Notes: generated from the sequence alone by a model not told the origin. 64,000 nucleotides of DNA from Rosellinia necatrix (GCA_021209875.1 JAGYVD010000007.1:1984001-2048000), one strand, 5' to 3'; shown: positions 24,261 through 35,181, numbered from the stretch's first letter. Translations and numbers: made by a program.

Positions 24261-25283
24261 ATGGGTACGTTATCTCTGCGCAGAATATCATATACAAGTG
24301 GCATGCGTGTGTGTCTTCGGGGTCTGCGTGCCCCGAGATGACCGCATGCTGCGTCCTCGGGTTTCCCTCTCGCTCTCTCGATTGAGGCGTTCAGGGTCCC
24401 GATATGAGTATATTGAACCAAGGAAGCTGACTTTCGGCTTTGCGCATTGAAGGAATTGACTTGAATTCGCACCACACTCGTGGCACTCACAGGAAGGCAC
24501 CTAAGGTCCGTCACTTTACCCTGTCACTTTACCCTGTCGTCCGCATTTCATTCTGGGCGCCCACCTGCAAGCGCGGCTCGGGCTCGTGGGAGAGGATGAT
24601 ACTGACTCTATGTGCGCTACAGTCCGACAATGTCTACCTCAAGCTCCTCGTGAAGCTCTACCGCTTCCTGGCCCGCCGCACGGACTCCAGCTTCAACAAG
24701 GTACGCCGTCTCTGAGTTCAGTCAGGCTTTACGATCACACGATCACACGAAAGCCCCCATCTTTGACCTGCCGGTTCAAGACTAATGTCCCGGCTTGTTC
24801 TCTAGGTTGTGTTACGCCGACTTTTTATGTCTCGCATAAACCGACCCCCGGTTTCCCTCTCGCGCGTCAAGTCTCAAATCGTCCGTGGTGACCAGGCCGA
24901 CAAGACGGTCGTCGTCATTGGCACTATCACTGACGACAACCGCCTTCTCGAAGTTCCCAAGGTCACCATAGCTGCCCTGCGCTTCACTGCCACTGCCCGG
25001 GCCCGCATCCTTGCCGCTGGTGGTGAGTGCTTGACTCTGGACCAGCTGGCTCTGCGTGCTCCCACTGGAAGCAACACCCTTCTGCTCCGTGGCCCCAAGA
25101 ACGCTCGTGAGGCCGTCAAGCACTTCGGCTTCGGCCCACACAAGAACAAGGTGCGCTCAGTCTATTTCCTACCCATGTGCATATCCATACTAATACAACA
25201 AATAGAAACCCTATGTTCAGTCCAAGGGCCGCAAGTTCGAGAAGGCTCGTGGTCGCAGACGGTCAAGAGGTTTCAAGGTCTAA
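24261..25283 (+). CDS. RPL18: 60S ribosomal protein eL18
   Basis: Five exons, 24261-24264, 24453-24505, 24623-24700, 24806-25150 and 25206-25283, give 185 aa, the normal length of eL18. The first coding exon is only ATGG. The protein begins [20 protein letters not shown] and continues [37 protein letters not shown], and [21 protein letters not shown]. It ends [11 protein letters not shown], all diagnostic of eL18 of the large cytosolic ribosomal subunit. Four introns in a short gene and the tiny first exon are typical of fungal ribosomal protein genes. An intron at 24506-24622 uses a GTCCGT donor. High, growth-linked expression is expected from family knowledge. Confidence 0.95.
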
Positions 25284-26102
25284 GCGAAATCTTAGCTGGA
25301 GTTGTTCGGGCGTCATTAAATCTCTTCCGATATACCATGAAAACATTCGGATACCGGGAGGGAAAATATTGTGTTCGGGGCCGGTTTTGGCATTGCTGGC
25401 GTGGGTCGGTGTCAGGGAAAAGGCTTCTTATGAATTGAGATATCATGCCATTTGTATGGCACCACACCACCACCTCAGAATGCGAAACTTTGTGACAAAA
25501 TCAATTATCGAACGAACAACTCGATGAACTTTATGACGAGTGAAAATCTTGGTCCACGATGCTCTAGGCAACTAAGAATCGTTTTGCGTTGATTTGTTCG
25601 CTTCGTAATAATTGGGGAATCATCTTTAGGGGTTAGTTGGCCGTATGTCTAACCCGTCTTTGAGAGGAAATGCATTTTCTCATTTTCTTAGCGATCCTTA
25701 ATGGGTCAACTTCGAGAACCACAGTCACCTGATCTCGCGACTAAAGCGCGAGACTAATTCCCCCCCGCTTAGCCCGGAGTGGATGTACGCTTTCGTCATA
25801 CCTCGGCCGCCCCATTGATCATTCATTATCGCCCGGCTATCTGAATAAAAGCATCATACAACAATTCATCAACATCTCTTCTATGGTAAGGCGATAGTCT
25901 CGAGTTACAGTTATATACGCCATTACATTTATCATCGGACATTGTTGTTCTACACGTGGCCACCCATTCCGTCGGTCGGCACCCATCAAGAAGCGGATGC
26001 TAGCCGACGATGTTGTGGATGGGCCAAGCTGAGCAACCGCTCTGAATAGAACGCTCTAAATAGAGCGCTCTCTCATATCATTGCCTCCTCCCTAACTAAA
26101 GG
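25284..26102. other. Intergenic, promoter of SRAP gene
   Basis: No gene seen. Two tandem 14-bp units with palindromic cores (GAATAGAACGCTCT and AAATAGAGCGCTCT, 26044-26071) lie about 30 bases before the SRAP start codon and could be regulatory. Confidence 0.5.
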
Positions 26103-27764
26103 ATGTGTGGGCGATATGCTCTGGCTCTGGTACGTATTTCGTATCTCTGTTTTGTCACAGTTCGATGCAATTCATTCTATCATCTTTTCATCGCCATTTA
26201 CGTCGCATTCACTTTTCACCGCCGAGTCTCTTTGCCCTATGGCTATCCATAACGTCTTTCTGCGATATCGTTGAGGTTGTCTTGCGGTGGCTTACTGGGA
26301 CATAGCGGCCTAGCCAGATCCGGCAAATGCTGAGAGATGACAATATGCCAATTTATGAGGCTCCTAACGATCCCGAAGATGACAGAGATGAGGATGGTGG
26401 CGGCGAAGGTGGAGGAGAAGCATATGATGGGCCAAGGCAGAGCTACAATTTTGCCCCAGGCTATCGCGGCGTGGTGTACCGCGCTGACGTGCCAGACTGG
26501 GGCGCAGGGCCGCGACTTCGACACGATGGAATTGCTTCAACGGGTGCCATCAATGCGCCATCACATGATTCTCACATCGATACGCAGGAACAAAACAAAG
26601 AGACGGACAAACAGCAACCGCTTACGGATACGGACCATGCCCATTATAAACTGCAGGCTATGAAATGGGGCCTTGTGCCCTTCTGGACCAAGCGCAACCC
26701 AGGCTACGGCTCCATGATGAAGACTATTAATTGCCGCGATGACTCGCTGGCGCAGGGCGGTGGGATGTGGAGCTCGATGAAAGCACGGAAGCGATGCGTC
26801 GTCATTGCGCAGGGTTTCTATGAATGGCTGAAGAAGAACGACGGGCGCGATAAGTTGCCGCATTACGTCAAGCGCAAGGATGGCAAACTGATGTGCATGG
26901 CGGGCTTATGGGATGTGGTACAATATGAAAGTAAATCCGCCCCTAACTCATCCTGCATCCCGCTACTTGGAGCCCATCCAACACCCATTGGGGCTTGGTC
27001 CTGTGGCGTTTGTATATGGTATAATGAAAGAATCTCAAAATTGAAGACTGACAAAAGGTGTATTAGACAACGGCGAGAAGCAGTACACATACACCATCAT
27101 AACCACAGATTCAAATAAGCAGCTGAACTTTCTACACGACCGCATGCCTGTCATCCTAGACAACGGTTCCGAGAATATGCGCAAATGGCTCGACCCCGAA
27201 CGCTATGAGTGGTCGAAAGAGCTACAATCACTCCTAATGCCGTACAATGGGGAACTAGAGGTATATCCTGTCAGCAAAGACGTGGGGAAGGTAGGAAACA
27301 ATTCGCCCGCGTTCATCATCCCCGTCGATAGTAGGGAGAATAAGTCCAACATTGCGAACTTCTTCGCGAAGAGTATGGCGAAGAAAGAGGCAAAAAAAGA
27401 AGAAATCGACACGGAGGATGATCCTATCATCAAAATAGAACAACCTGAGATTGAAATTACCGGACATGTGGAATTTATCCCCGAGGACATCAAAGATAAG
27501 GATAGAAAGGCGGACGTCCCTGTTAGTGTCAAACGTGAGGCGGGGGAAGAACCGACGGGCCAGCGGTCGCCCAAGAAGCTGCTCTCTAGCGCAACACTAT
27601 ATAAAACGCCAGACATTAAAGGGGGCAAAGAATCGTCGCCTCTGAAGGGGGACGTTAGGCAGAAGATCAATGCTACGAGTAATGGCAATGCTAAAGGCGC
27701 CGCCAAGACGCCAAAGTCGGCAGGGACGCAAAAGATAACGAGGTTTTTTACGAATAGCTCTTAG
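26103..27764 (+). CDS. SRAP-domain protein (HMCES/YedK family) with PIP box
   Basis: Exons 26103-26129, 26306-26930 and 27067-27764 encode 449 aa. The domain forms a thiazolidine cross-link with abasic sites in single-stranded DNA through Cys2, protecting stalled forks. Visible catalytic features are the N-terminal MCGRYAL (Cys2, exposed after Met removal), Asn151 in TINCRDDSL, Glu182 in AQGFYEWLK, and His241 in LNFLHDRMPVIL. MKWGLVPFW is the family signature. An acidic Asp/Glu/Gly-rich insert (about residues 27-50) and a hydrophilic insert (about 85-120) interrupt the fold, as is common in fungal members. The C-terminal 190 residues are Lys/Ser-rich and disordered-looking, and end in QKITRFF (439-445), a good PCNA-binding motif. 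The catalytic Cys lies on a 27-base exon. Confidence 0.92.
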
Positions 27765-28447
27765 ACCTCGAGTTTATTGATGCTGGAATCTCGATCATTA
27801 GGTATCCTGGGTTACTGGTGTTTTTAAACTACGTGTGGTGGTAGTGGCTACGGTTTAGAACCCTGGAGTTTATGCCGAATTCTGCAGTGTGCGACCAGGC
27901 GTCCCATTGAAGACAAGGGGGGCCTACACTTCTAACCAAAAACGTATCAGAAGATGGATCATTGAATTAAATCAATAACGATTAAGTTCAACAAAATGGA
28001 ACAACTGGTCTCTAAAAATCACGGTGATATAAATACAGAAGTGGTGAAATCCTTGGCACAAGCTGATTCAGCTAGATTTACCCCTTGATAACCCCGTTCA
28101 CACCAGATTATATTATCCAACTTCAATACATCAGAAAGCTTAAGAACATTCAAAACTAAAAGCTTGGCCGCTTAATAAGAAAAGGAAACTCGCGGGTAAT
28201 GCTAAACTCGCTCGGGCAACCCCAAAGGCTCAGCTCATGAACCAATTCAGAGCACTGATGAATTCTAAGATCACAGGACGACTAGGTAGATATAAGAATT
28301 TAGGGGATCGGTAGTTACGATATAAATTCGATGCTGCCACATGGCCTTGAAACTATAAACACAAACAAATTCTCAACGCGAAACTTCCAAAGCTGCTAGG
28401 TCCAGCCTGCTGCTTAACTGTGACCTGTTCATTTCTCGTGTAATGAA
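27765..28447. other. Intergenic between convergent genes
   Basis: A 3'-3' interval between the SRAP gene and the small secreted-protein gene. It is AT-rich with no coding frame or repeat of note. Confidence 0.5.
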
Positions 28448-29044
28448 CTACATTTTGGCGGGATGAGCATCCAGAGCATTCTGAATTTCCTGCATATCCT
28501 CGCTCGAAAGATTCTGGAATAGAATCGAGCTCGAGCCCATGGGAATTGGGTTGCCCACGTTGAACTGTCCAGTAATAACAGTAGCAAGCGTCATGCAAGC
28601 CGGTGGCATTCCTTCGACAAGGACATCTACATTTTTGGGAAAAAAAAAAAAAAACAGAGTGTTAGCGATCTGATGAGCAATGCGTCTCTAACTGCGAACA
28701 TTTATTTAAAGGGAAAACCGGAAGACGCGGTGGGGGAAGAAGAGGCACTTACTGCCTTCCATGGGAGACGAGAATGTTAGCGACGCCGTCGTAAGCTGAT
28801 CACGGCAGATCGACCATGCCAGCTGGTTCTGCTCCTGGCGGCGGTGGGGGTGAACTTCCCGGCGGTCCTTGACGCCCGCAACCACCGCACCGGCGACCGT
28901 CCCTGCCGCGCCGACGGCGGCGGACACGGCAGAGATACCGGCAGCCGCAGCAGCTGGGATGGCGGCCAGAAAGGGAGCTGGGCAAAATTGGACCAGGGCA
29001 ATGGCGGCAGCCGTGGAAAGCGCGGCTTTGGCGAATGAAGGCAT
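28448..29044 (-). CDS. Small secreted or membrane-anchored hypothetical protein
   Basis: Two exons on the minus strand, 29044-28753 and 28626-28448, encode 156 aa. The donor is GTAAGT. The acceptor is preceded by a pure pyrimidine run (about 15 T in 28639-28653 read on the minus strand), and phase 1 is kept. The N-terminus is hydrophobic and Ala-rich (MPSFAKAALSTAAAIALVQF, then AAIPAAAAAGISAVSAAVGAAG), so either a signal peptide or an Ala/Gly-rich membrane hairpin. The rest contains WSICRDQL, LVEGMPPACMTLATVITG, and ends SSEDMQEIQNALDAHPAKM. Two cysteines lie in the predicted lumenal or extracellular part (WSICRDQL and PPACMTLA). Not a recognised family. Size and composition resemble fungal small secreted proteins. 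The presumed leader carries a GAT/ATC trinucleotide repeat at 29176-29198. Confidence 0.65.
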
Positions 29045-30024
29045 TTTCGACTAAGAGTTTTAGATAGAACTGTAATAGTTGATTTGATAGAGTGAGTGAA
29101 GAGGGATGGTCTGGAAATCAGATATTGATCGTGATGAATTGTTGTAATCGTTGCTTGGGATGCTCGAGGATGTGTTGATGATGATGATGATGATGATGAG
29201 AAGATGGGCCGAGACGAGCGACGAACTGGCCTCTTTATATCTCTGTCAAACTCACATTAGCAATCATCTGGACGAGATGTCGTGTTCATTAGCTTCAAGA
29301 CAAACTCTACGAGCATCGTACCAATTTACCCATCCTCTATCAACTCGGCCAGGATGTTCTCCTGATGCCAGTAACGAAGGAGACGGAGGATGAAACATTA
29401 GTTCTGCTCGCTAAATCCAACATGTAGAAGAGGATGTTTCACAAATCTATGTTATATGTCCTTCTTCAGTGAGTTGAGTCATGGTTATGTCGATGAGCCT
29501 GTTGAGATGTGACATTAGTGATTACTAGGATTCGGCTGTTGGTAATATCATCTCGGGTTCATGCATCTCACTGAAACTTATAATCCTACATAATAATAAT
29601 TTATATTACTCGGTCTAACGGCTTTAATGGCCATGCCAGTCTTTATTTAGTGGAGATACAGTCTACTGGGCATATTTAGCCCACAGCCTAACAGAAACCT
29701 CCTGTGCGACATGGTGAGTTACCGAGCTAATTACGACCCAATAACAACTCGTTTTCGAGTCGCACTTGTGGTCAGTAGGCCCAGCCCCTTTCCAAAAGCC
29801 GCCTTGTTTGCATTTCCTTCCTTTTATAGTCCTAATCGGTGGTATCTTAATTCCCGCGCAGTGGTAGCTATTATTTGATGTTATTCTGAATATCGGGATT
29901 GTAACTTTGTGCCGTCACGTTCGGAGCTTCAGACAAAACTCATAACTTTTACTAGCAATATACAGGGCAACTCTCTTTATCCAGGCAGTAATCAATAGTA
30001 ATGCTGAGAGCACATAGCAAAGAT
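29045..30024. other. Intergenic, no gene seen
   Basis: Begins with the leader of the small secreted-protein gene, including a (GAT)n microsatellite at 29176-29198. The remainder is AT-rich without a convincing gene. Confidence 0.5.
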
Positions 30025-30620
30025 CTATGTCCCAGCGAGGAACATAACGGCAATGAAGATGCCAACCGCATACTTCACCCAATAGAAATCCTGGAAAGCG
30101 ATAACAATCCAGCCTAGATATGGAACATAGCCTCTAACAAATCCCACTACCTCACTTCTATACACCGAAGTGCGTTCCCCAGGGTACAGCGCAACATCAT
30201 CAAGGTCATTGTTGTCACCTTTTGTCAAGAAGGATTGTCTCGGTAATATGTCAGCAACGTCGGAGAAATTTCTAATGTCACCATAACTCACAGCCCTGAA
30301 GCATCTTGTGTTGTCCGAACGATGCGATGAACCATGGGGAGCGGAGCACGATCGAACCATACGACTGGAATGTCCCCAGGCTCGACGGAGGTGGTCCAGT
30401 TCCACAACAACAACAAGTCGCCCCGATGGAACGTAGGGGCCATGGACTCGGAAACGACGCAAACGATAGGAAAAGATGAATTCGTCGCGATGCTAAGTCC
30501 TCTCCATACCATGAAGGTGGTGCTTAGGGGTAGAAGTGCATCTAGTACAGCCGAGGACAGGGCAAGGATGCTGCGGATGGACCATCGGCCCAAATGTGGT
30601 GAGTCCTGGCGAGTATGCAT
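30025..30620 (-). CDS. SEC11-like signal peptidase catalytic subunit, divergent
   Basis: Two exons on the minus strand, 30620-30292 and 30238-30025, encode 180 aa. The architecture is that of ER signal peptidase subunit Sec11, a serine protease that cleaves signal peptides in the lumen. There is an N-terminal membrane anchor (LSSAVLDALLPLSTTFMVW) and the nucleophile Ser59 in VVSESMAPTFHRGDLLLLW. His98 lies in PMVHRIVRT, the acidic partner region is LTKGDNNDLDD (about 114-124), and a final hydrophobic segment follows VVGFVRGYVPYLG. The SESMAPTFHRGD box departs from the usual SGSMEPAFQRGD, and the loop after VHR is short. It is therefore probably a paralogue or fast-evolving copy rather than the main Sec11. 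The key residues all appear present, so activity is plausible. Confidence 0.8.
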
Positions 30621-31272
30621 AAGGGGCTATACAAAACAAAACCAATAATCTGCAGTGGTATGGCACATGCACAGTATATATGTATATATGGAAATGCGCG
30701 AGGCTAGAAACCGATCATAGCTGGGTCAGTTCAGTGTCGAGATATAGGCCGAGTCGGTCCTGAAAAGCGGACCATGAAGGGTCTTAATGCAGAATTTTAG
30801 GACATTTACAATGATACATCATTATTTGTTATCCATCATACATATATATATAGCAGTCTGGGTGGCTCGTTTCTGCAATGCATATGCCATGAAACCAACA
30901 ATTGCTTACACTAATACGGTGAAAGTTGTTCAGCGGATGGGAGACGTTGCATTGGTACTTACTGCCAAGACGGCACGGGTGGGACTGGTTGGGGGAACTG
31001 ATTGGGGGCGTCATCAGTTAGGGGCAAAGGCGAGAGGGTAAAGGGGCTCGCTCTGTCGGTAAGGAAGCGATTGTCAGTGTTTGACGTGTAACCTCATTTT
31101 AGACGCGCATTCCTGCCCAAGGCGGGGGGGTATATAGCTTTTCGCACCGGTTATTAGGTACTTAACTTAACCTAATCAAACCAGTTCTCGCAGCCGAGGG
31201 AACCAAAATCTCTCGTGTGTTTTAGCCGCCCACTTTACATCACCCCATCTCGCCGTCTGCCATACTGTCAAC
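30621..31272. other. Intergenic between divergent genes
   Basis: A divergent promoter region with a TATATA run at 30840-30851 and a G run at 31121-31129. A C-rich leader lies before the LURP-one-like gene. No gene seen. Confidence 0.5.
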
Positions 31273-31935
31273 ATGGACATCCAATTGCAAAGCCCAAGCC
31301 CGCCAGTGAACATGCTGGGCGGCCATGTATCGCAACAGGAAACCATCTTAACACTGCGCTGCCACGACAGTACATTTAAGAAAGTTACTGTCGTCGATGC
31401 AGAAGAAAATCCTGTCTTCCGGGTCGAGGGCTCGACATTCGGGACGTCATGGAGCTGGAGACGGAAAGTATATGATGCTGCGAATAATCAACACCTCTTC
31501 GACTTTCGACACGAAAGCTTTGACTTCAAGAACCGGTGGTTGGCGGAAGACACCGCAGGCCGCAAGGTCTGCTCGCTTGTTCACAAGAACCAAGTAACGA
31601 CCAACCATTCCGCCATTGATGCGACTGTGCGAACTGTCGCAGGCGAAGATGTCCTCGTCATCATGCGACCACAAGATGGAGGGGCCTTGACAACAACTGT
31701 TAGCGTTGGTGGCACAACTATTGCCACTATCCGCAAGGCCGTCGACAACACGAAGACCTCTCGTGGAGATGAAGACAATAGCGTTTGGGAGCTCCGGGTT
31801 GCTGCTGCGACTGATCTGACCATGGTATAATACCACTCTCCCCTATGCGCCCTGCTGTGCCCGTCGCTTACATACACGTAGATAATGGCCTTGGCACTGT
31901 GCCGTGCTGAGATGGGACACGTTTGGAAGCAGTGA
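31273..31935 (+). CDS. LURP-one-related (tubby C-terminal-like) protein
   Basis: Two exons, 31273-31824 and 31882-31935, encode 201 aa. The donor GTATAA overlaps a possible in-frame stop just after LTM. Splicing restores the natural C-terminus IMALALCRAEMGHVWKQ, which strongly supports the intron. The body shows the alternating strands of the LURP-one/DUF567 fold: ETILTLRCHDST, FKKVTVVDAEENPVFRV, SWSWRRKVYDAANNQHLFDFRH, and GRKVCSLVHK. The closing helix is the C-terminal exon. The fold is a tubby-like barrel around a central hydrophobic helix; the biochemical role in fungi is unknown, and membrane or phosphoinositide binding has been proposed for the wider family. The protein is likely cytosolic, with no signal peptide. 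Confidence 0.8.
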
Positions 31936-32692
31936 TCGGTTTTGGTCAAAGGGAGGACTAGGAGTAGTAGGTCCAGCCGGTGCTGAACAGCCGTGGGCGG
32001 CAGTCTTCGTTTTACGTTGATGGAGGAGTGTCAAAATTGTACCACTTCATCTATGTCATCGAGTACATCTCACACATTACTCATCCCATTTAGTCAGATT
32101 AGAAATCTAACAGCGCTAAAGGGAATGTAAACCTTTAATATGTATCGTGCAATATCCATAACGCGAATGACATGTCACCATCACGGAACTAGACTAACGC
32201 GACCACGGCTAATGAGGCACGAGGTAAAATGTAGATAGAAAATTTCTCCCTTCATATAATGATAATATTCTTACGGAGGCATTTACAGTTCGAACTATGA
32301 CAGCCACATTGCTAATAAGTGAAATCTCATCACTCACTATTGAAACGACGGTTTTTCCTATACGGTCCCAATCGGAGGCTTCGTGTTAGCAAATATCAGA
32401 AGACAGGAGCCTTCGGAGTTATTGTCTTCACCTTGACCAGAATCTAGGGGCTATTTTCGCCGTCCCCGCAGTTTGTGGTACTATTTTTAAATACAGTCGC
32501 ACTGAGTCTAAACGCCCTCCCCCCTCTCCCCCCTTCCCCAATGTGCCGTTGGACTTATAACATTTGAGAGCGAAGTTAGCTGATATATCAATGTGGTCCT
32601 CGGCGCCTCCAGCACTGAATGCCACCCCCCTAACCCATTGACTTCCGGGCATAAGAGAAGCTGGCTGACATAACGCAGCCAGTGTGTGTACT
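31936..32692. other. Intergenic, no gene seen
   Basis: AT-rich interval with a C-rich patch at 32517-32537. It contains the probable promoter of the wax-synthase-like gene. No coding frame supported. Confidence 0.5.
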
Positions 32693-33892
32693 ATGGAATA
32701 CATTAAACTATTGACTCCGAGTATCTATCCCATCACTCACCTGTTCCTATCATTTCTCGTATTTCATTTTGCTCTGCACGCCTCGAACTACCGCCGCCGA
32801 CTCCTCCTGCTACCTTTTTTCTTGCTCTTCGCGATCTTTTCTTTCAGGCAGTCTACACGCCTCCGTCTCTCCCCTACAGCAGCCAGTATCTGGGCCCAGT
32901 CAGTTGCGCTAAACATCGTGCATGTCCTGTCGTTATTTCTGATCGAGAAATGGCCGACGCCAGGCCGGAGTCAGGCGGTAGGGTCGTGGCATTCGTCCCT
33001 CGGTGCGTCGTACCGCCTCTGGAGTAATCCGCGGCTCGTCCCCCGCGCCGCCAAGGCATCGAGCGCCGGAGCGAAGAAAGAGTCACTGGTTACATTCTTG
33101 ATCTTGCGGATTCCCAAGCTCCTCCTATACTACTATGCGGCCCGACACGCGCAGCCGTGGCTTTTCAAAGCAACCATCGTCGCGCTGCGGGCGGAAGATG
33201 TCGCCGAGACGGCGCTTTTCGCCCGGTCATCCGATCTCACCCTGCGCGAGGCCGCCGTCCGGTCGCATATCGCCGTTGCTTGGGTTTGGGACAACTTCGT
33301 GATGATGGACGGTCTCCACACCGCCCTGGCAACGGTCATGGTGGTCTCCGGCTTCGACCAGCCGGAAGATTGGCCCCGGTTGTTTGGGGGGTTGACGAAC
33401 ACGTGCGGGCTGCGCAGTTTCTGGTCACGGTTCTGGCACCGGCTGGCCCGGCGGCCTTACACAAATTGCGGCCATGCCGTTAGCCGGGGCATGGGGTCTG
33501 TGGGTTTGCCACGCCCGAGTATCCTTTCGGACACGGTTGTTGCCTTCATGGTATTTCTAATCTCGGGGCTCTCGCACGCCGCGGTAAGCCGGCAGATGGG
33601 ATGGAAGGATTGGTTAGATGTGAAGTGGTTCTTGCTCAACTTCGTGGCATGCCTCGTTGAGAATATGGTGCTTAGAATAGCACGACGGGTTGCGGTGAAG
33701 ATGGGCCGCCAACGCGAACTAGTGGCCTGCGAGACAAGCTGGCTTGGATGGCTTCTGGGTTTCTCTTGGGTTTTCGGGTTTTTCTTTTGGAGCGTGCCTC
33801 TGTGGCAGTTCCCTCGCCTACACAAGGAGCTGATCAAGGCGGGAAGCTGGTCGGCAATTATGTCTCACCTAGAATCTCTTAATGTAAAGTAG
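32693..33892 (+). CDS. Wax-synthase-like membrane O-acyltransferase
   Basis: A single uninterrupted exon from ATG 32693 to 33892 gives 399 aa with about eight hydrophobic segments (for example SIYPITHLFLSFLVFHFAL, RLLLLPFFLLFAIFSF and LGWLLGFSWVFGFFFW). The region LRSFWSRFWHRLARRPYTNCG and the helix VVAFMVFLISGLSHAAV, with its conserved His, are the hallmark pair of the fungal wax synthase/MBOAT-like domain. Members O-acetylate or acylate small hydrophobic molecules, notably terpenoids and trichothecene- or meroterpenoid-type metabolites. No terpene cyclase, polyketide synthase or P450 lies nearby in this window, so a role in a metabolite cluster is unsupported here. The lack of introns is unusual among its neighbours, most of which are spliced. 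Confidence 0.83.
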   Translation: MEYIKLLTPSIYPITHLFLSFLVFHFALHASNYRRRLLLLPFFLLFAIFSFRQSTRLRLSPTAASIWAQSVALNIVHVLSLFLIEKWPTPGRSQAVGSWHSSLGASYRLWSNPRLVPRAAKASSAGAKKESLVTFLILRIPKLLLYYYAARHAQPWLFKATIVALRAEDVAETALFARSSDLTLREAAVRSHIAVAWVWDNFVMMDGLHTALATVMVVSGFDQPEDWPRLFGGLTNTCGLRSFWSRFWHRLARRPYTNCGHAVSRGMGSVGLPRPSILSDTVVAFMVFLISGLSHAAVSRQMGWKDWLDVKWFLLNFVACLVENMVLRIARRVAVKMGRQRELVACETSWLGWLLGFSWVFGFFFWSVPLWQFPRLHKELIKAGSWSAIMSHLESLNVK

Positions 33893-33899
33893 GGAGGGG

Positions 33900-34281
33900 C
33901 ATTGTGTTTCACTATAAGTCTATAAGTCCGACAATTGAACCTGTGCGGCACCTTCAATTCAATCGTGTGGCTCTCGAAGGCGACATATGCTTCGATGCCG
34001 AGGCGGACACGTAGCTGCTCGTCGTTGTACGCCTCGTCGACCGGCTTCTGGACGGCATTCCCACCCGTGTGACCCTCAAAATATCGAAGGCCTCTTTCGC
34101 TCGTGATGGGACGGATCAGAGACGCACCATATTCGAGCTAGTGCAGACATGGGAAGACGGGGTCTGAACAGAAGGGTTGATCCCAGATGCTCACTTGACG
34201 CGTTGGGAAGTCATCCCACAGAACGATGCGTCGAGAATAGCGACCAGTCGGGTTTTTGGTGTTCTCCTCGACTTGATCTAT
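33900..34281 (-). pseudogene. Gene remnant, 5' end missing
   Basis: On the minus strand a spliced-looking reading frame survives. An acceptor-like CCAATAG at about 34282 opens QVEENTKNPTGRYSRRIVLW and DDFPTRQ. A GTGAGC donor at about 34196 and a CTAG acceptor at about 34138 follow. The next exon reads LEYGASLIRPITSERGLRYF, EGHTGGNAVQKPVDEAYNDE, LRVRLGIEAYVAFESHTIELK and VPHRFNC, then runs into the 3' end of the acyltransferase gene. No start codon or upstream exons are seen before the tRNA gene, and the frame has no clear natural stop. It looks like the 3' part of a former or misassembled gene. The family is not recognised. Confidence 0.4.
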
Positions 34282-34486
34282 TGGTAGTTATAAGGCCCTA
34301 ACTACTTCCTACTACTTCTAGCTAGGGAAACCACAACACACATGGAGCAGCAGCACACTAGACGTTTTATTCACCATGAGGCAGAGCGAAAACTCAGGTT
34401 TGATCAATCAACAAGAACATATACATATGGATCAGATCTATGAGGCTACAAAAATGAAAAATAAATCTAACCAGAACCCTGGATGA

Positions 34487-34567
34487 CGACAACGACAGGA
34501 CTCGAACCTGTGACCCCGAAGGGATATGATTTCTAGTCATACGCTTTAACCACTCAGCCACGTTGCC
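34487..34567 (-). tRNA. tRNA-Ser, anticodon AGA
   Basis: Read on the minus strand, the acceptor stem GGCAACG pairs with CGTTGTC (one G-U). The D arm is GGCTGAGTGGTTAAAGC. The anticodon stem TATGA/TCATA encloses CTAGAAA with anticodon AGA. There is a long variable arm (TCCCTTCGGGGTC), as serine tRNAs require, and the T arm is ACAGGTTCGAGTCCTGT. About 81 nt, with no intron. Confidence 0.93.
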
Positions 34568-35181
34568 TACTGATAAGATAGATAGAAGTAAAACAGCCAT
34601 ATAAGTAACTATATACTATTGCCCCACTCAATCCTAAGCAGGTATCTTGCTAAGCCTTCTCCCACCTACCTCCCTTTTCCTTTGTGGGGATATGAACTTA
34701 TCGACCCTACCCAAATCATCGTAGCCACAATCAAGAAGAGGGCCTTATGACCGCCACACGACGCTGAGCACAATATGGTCTCATAGCTTTCAGGAGGGCC
34801 ATGAGAGATATCTATCTAGAAAGTCGCATGCAGACGGATCCTAGAGACTCACGCCTCGTCTGGATTGCCTTTTGGTGCCATAAATCTATGATGTGCCATG
34901 CCATGGGAAAGAGGCCAAACAATATGACCAGTCGTGGCCGACTCAAGCGTACATCAAGTGGTTCAAGAATCGGACAGCTCCCCAGTGAGAACAGCGTCAA
35001 TGCCTCATCGATTTCCCCGATCGTGTGGGAATCGACCTGCAAGCCCATATAAGCACCTATGAGGACTGAAATCCCAGCACAACTCGCAATGAAAAAGTAG
35101 AGAGAGACGCCCGGTTTATTTTTCTCTATATACTATGGAAGATAAGACGGCATGCAGGCCATCCACAGATCCCGAACCGGC
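34568..35181. other. Intergenic, no gene seen
   Basis: Between the tRNA and the 3' end of the endoglucanase gene. No coding frame or repeat of note. Confidence 0.45.

Noticed and set aside
32693..33892. Secondary-metabolite cluster around the acyltransferase
   Set aside because: No cyclase, synthase, P450 or transporter neighbours are visible, so a cluster cannot be claimed.
34394..34600. 68-codon minus-strand frame
   Set aside because: It is the translation of the tRNA-Ser gene.
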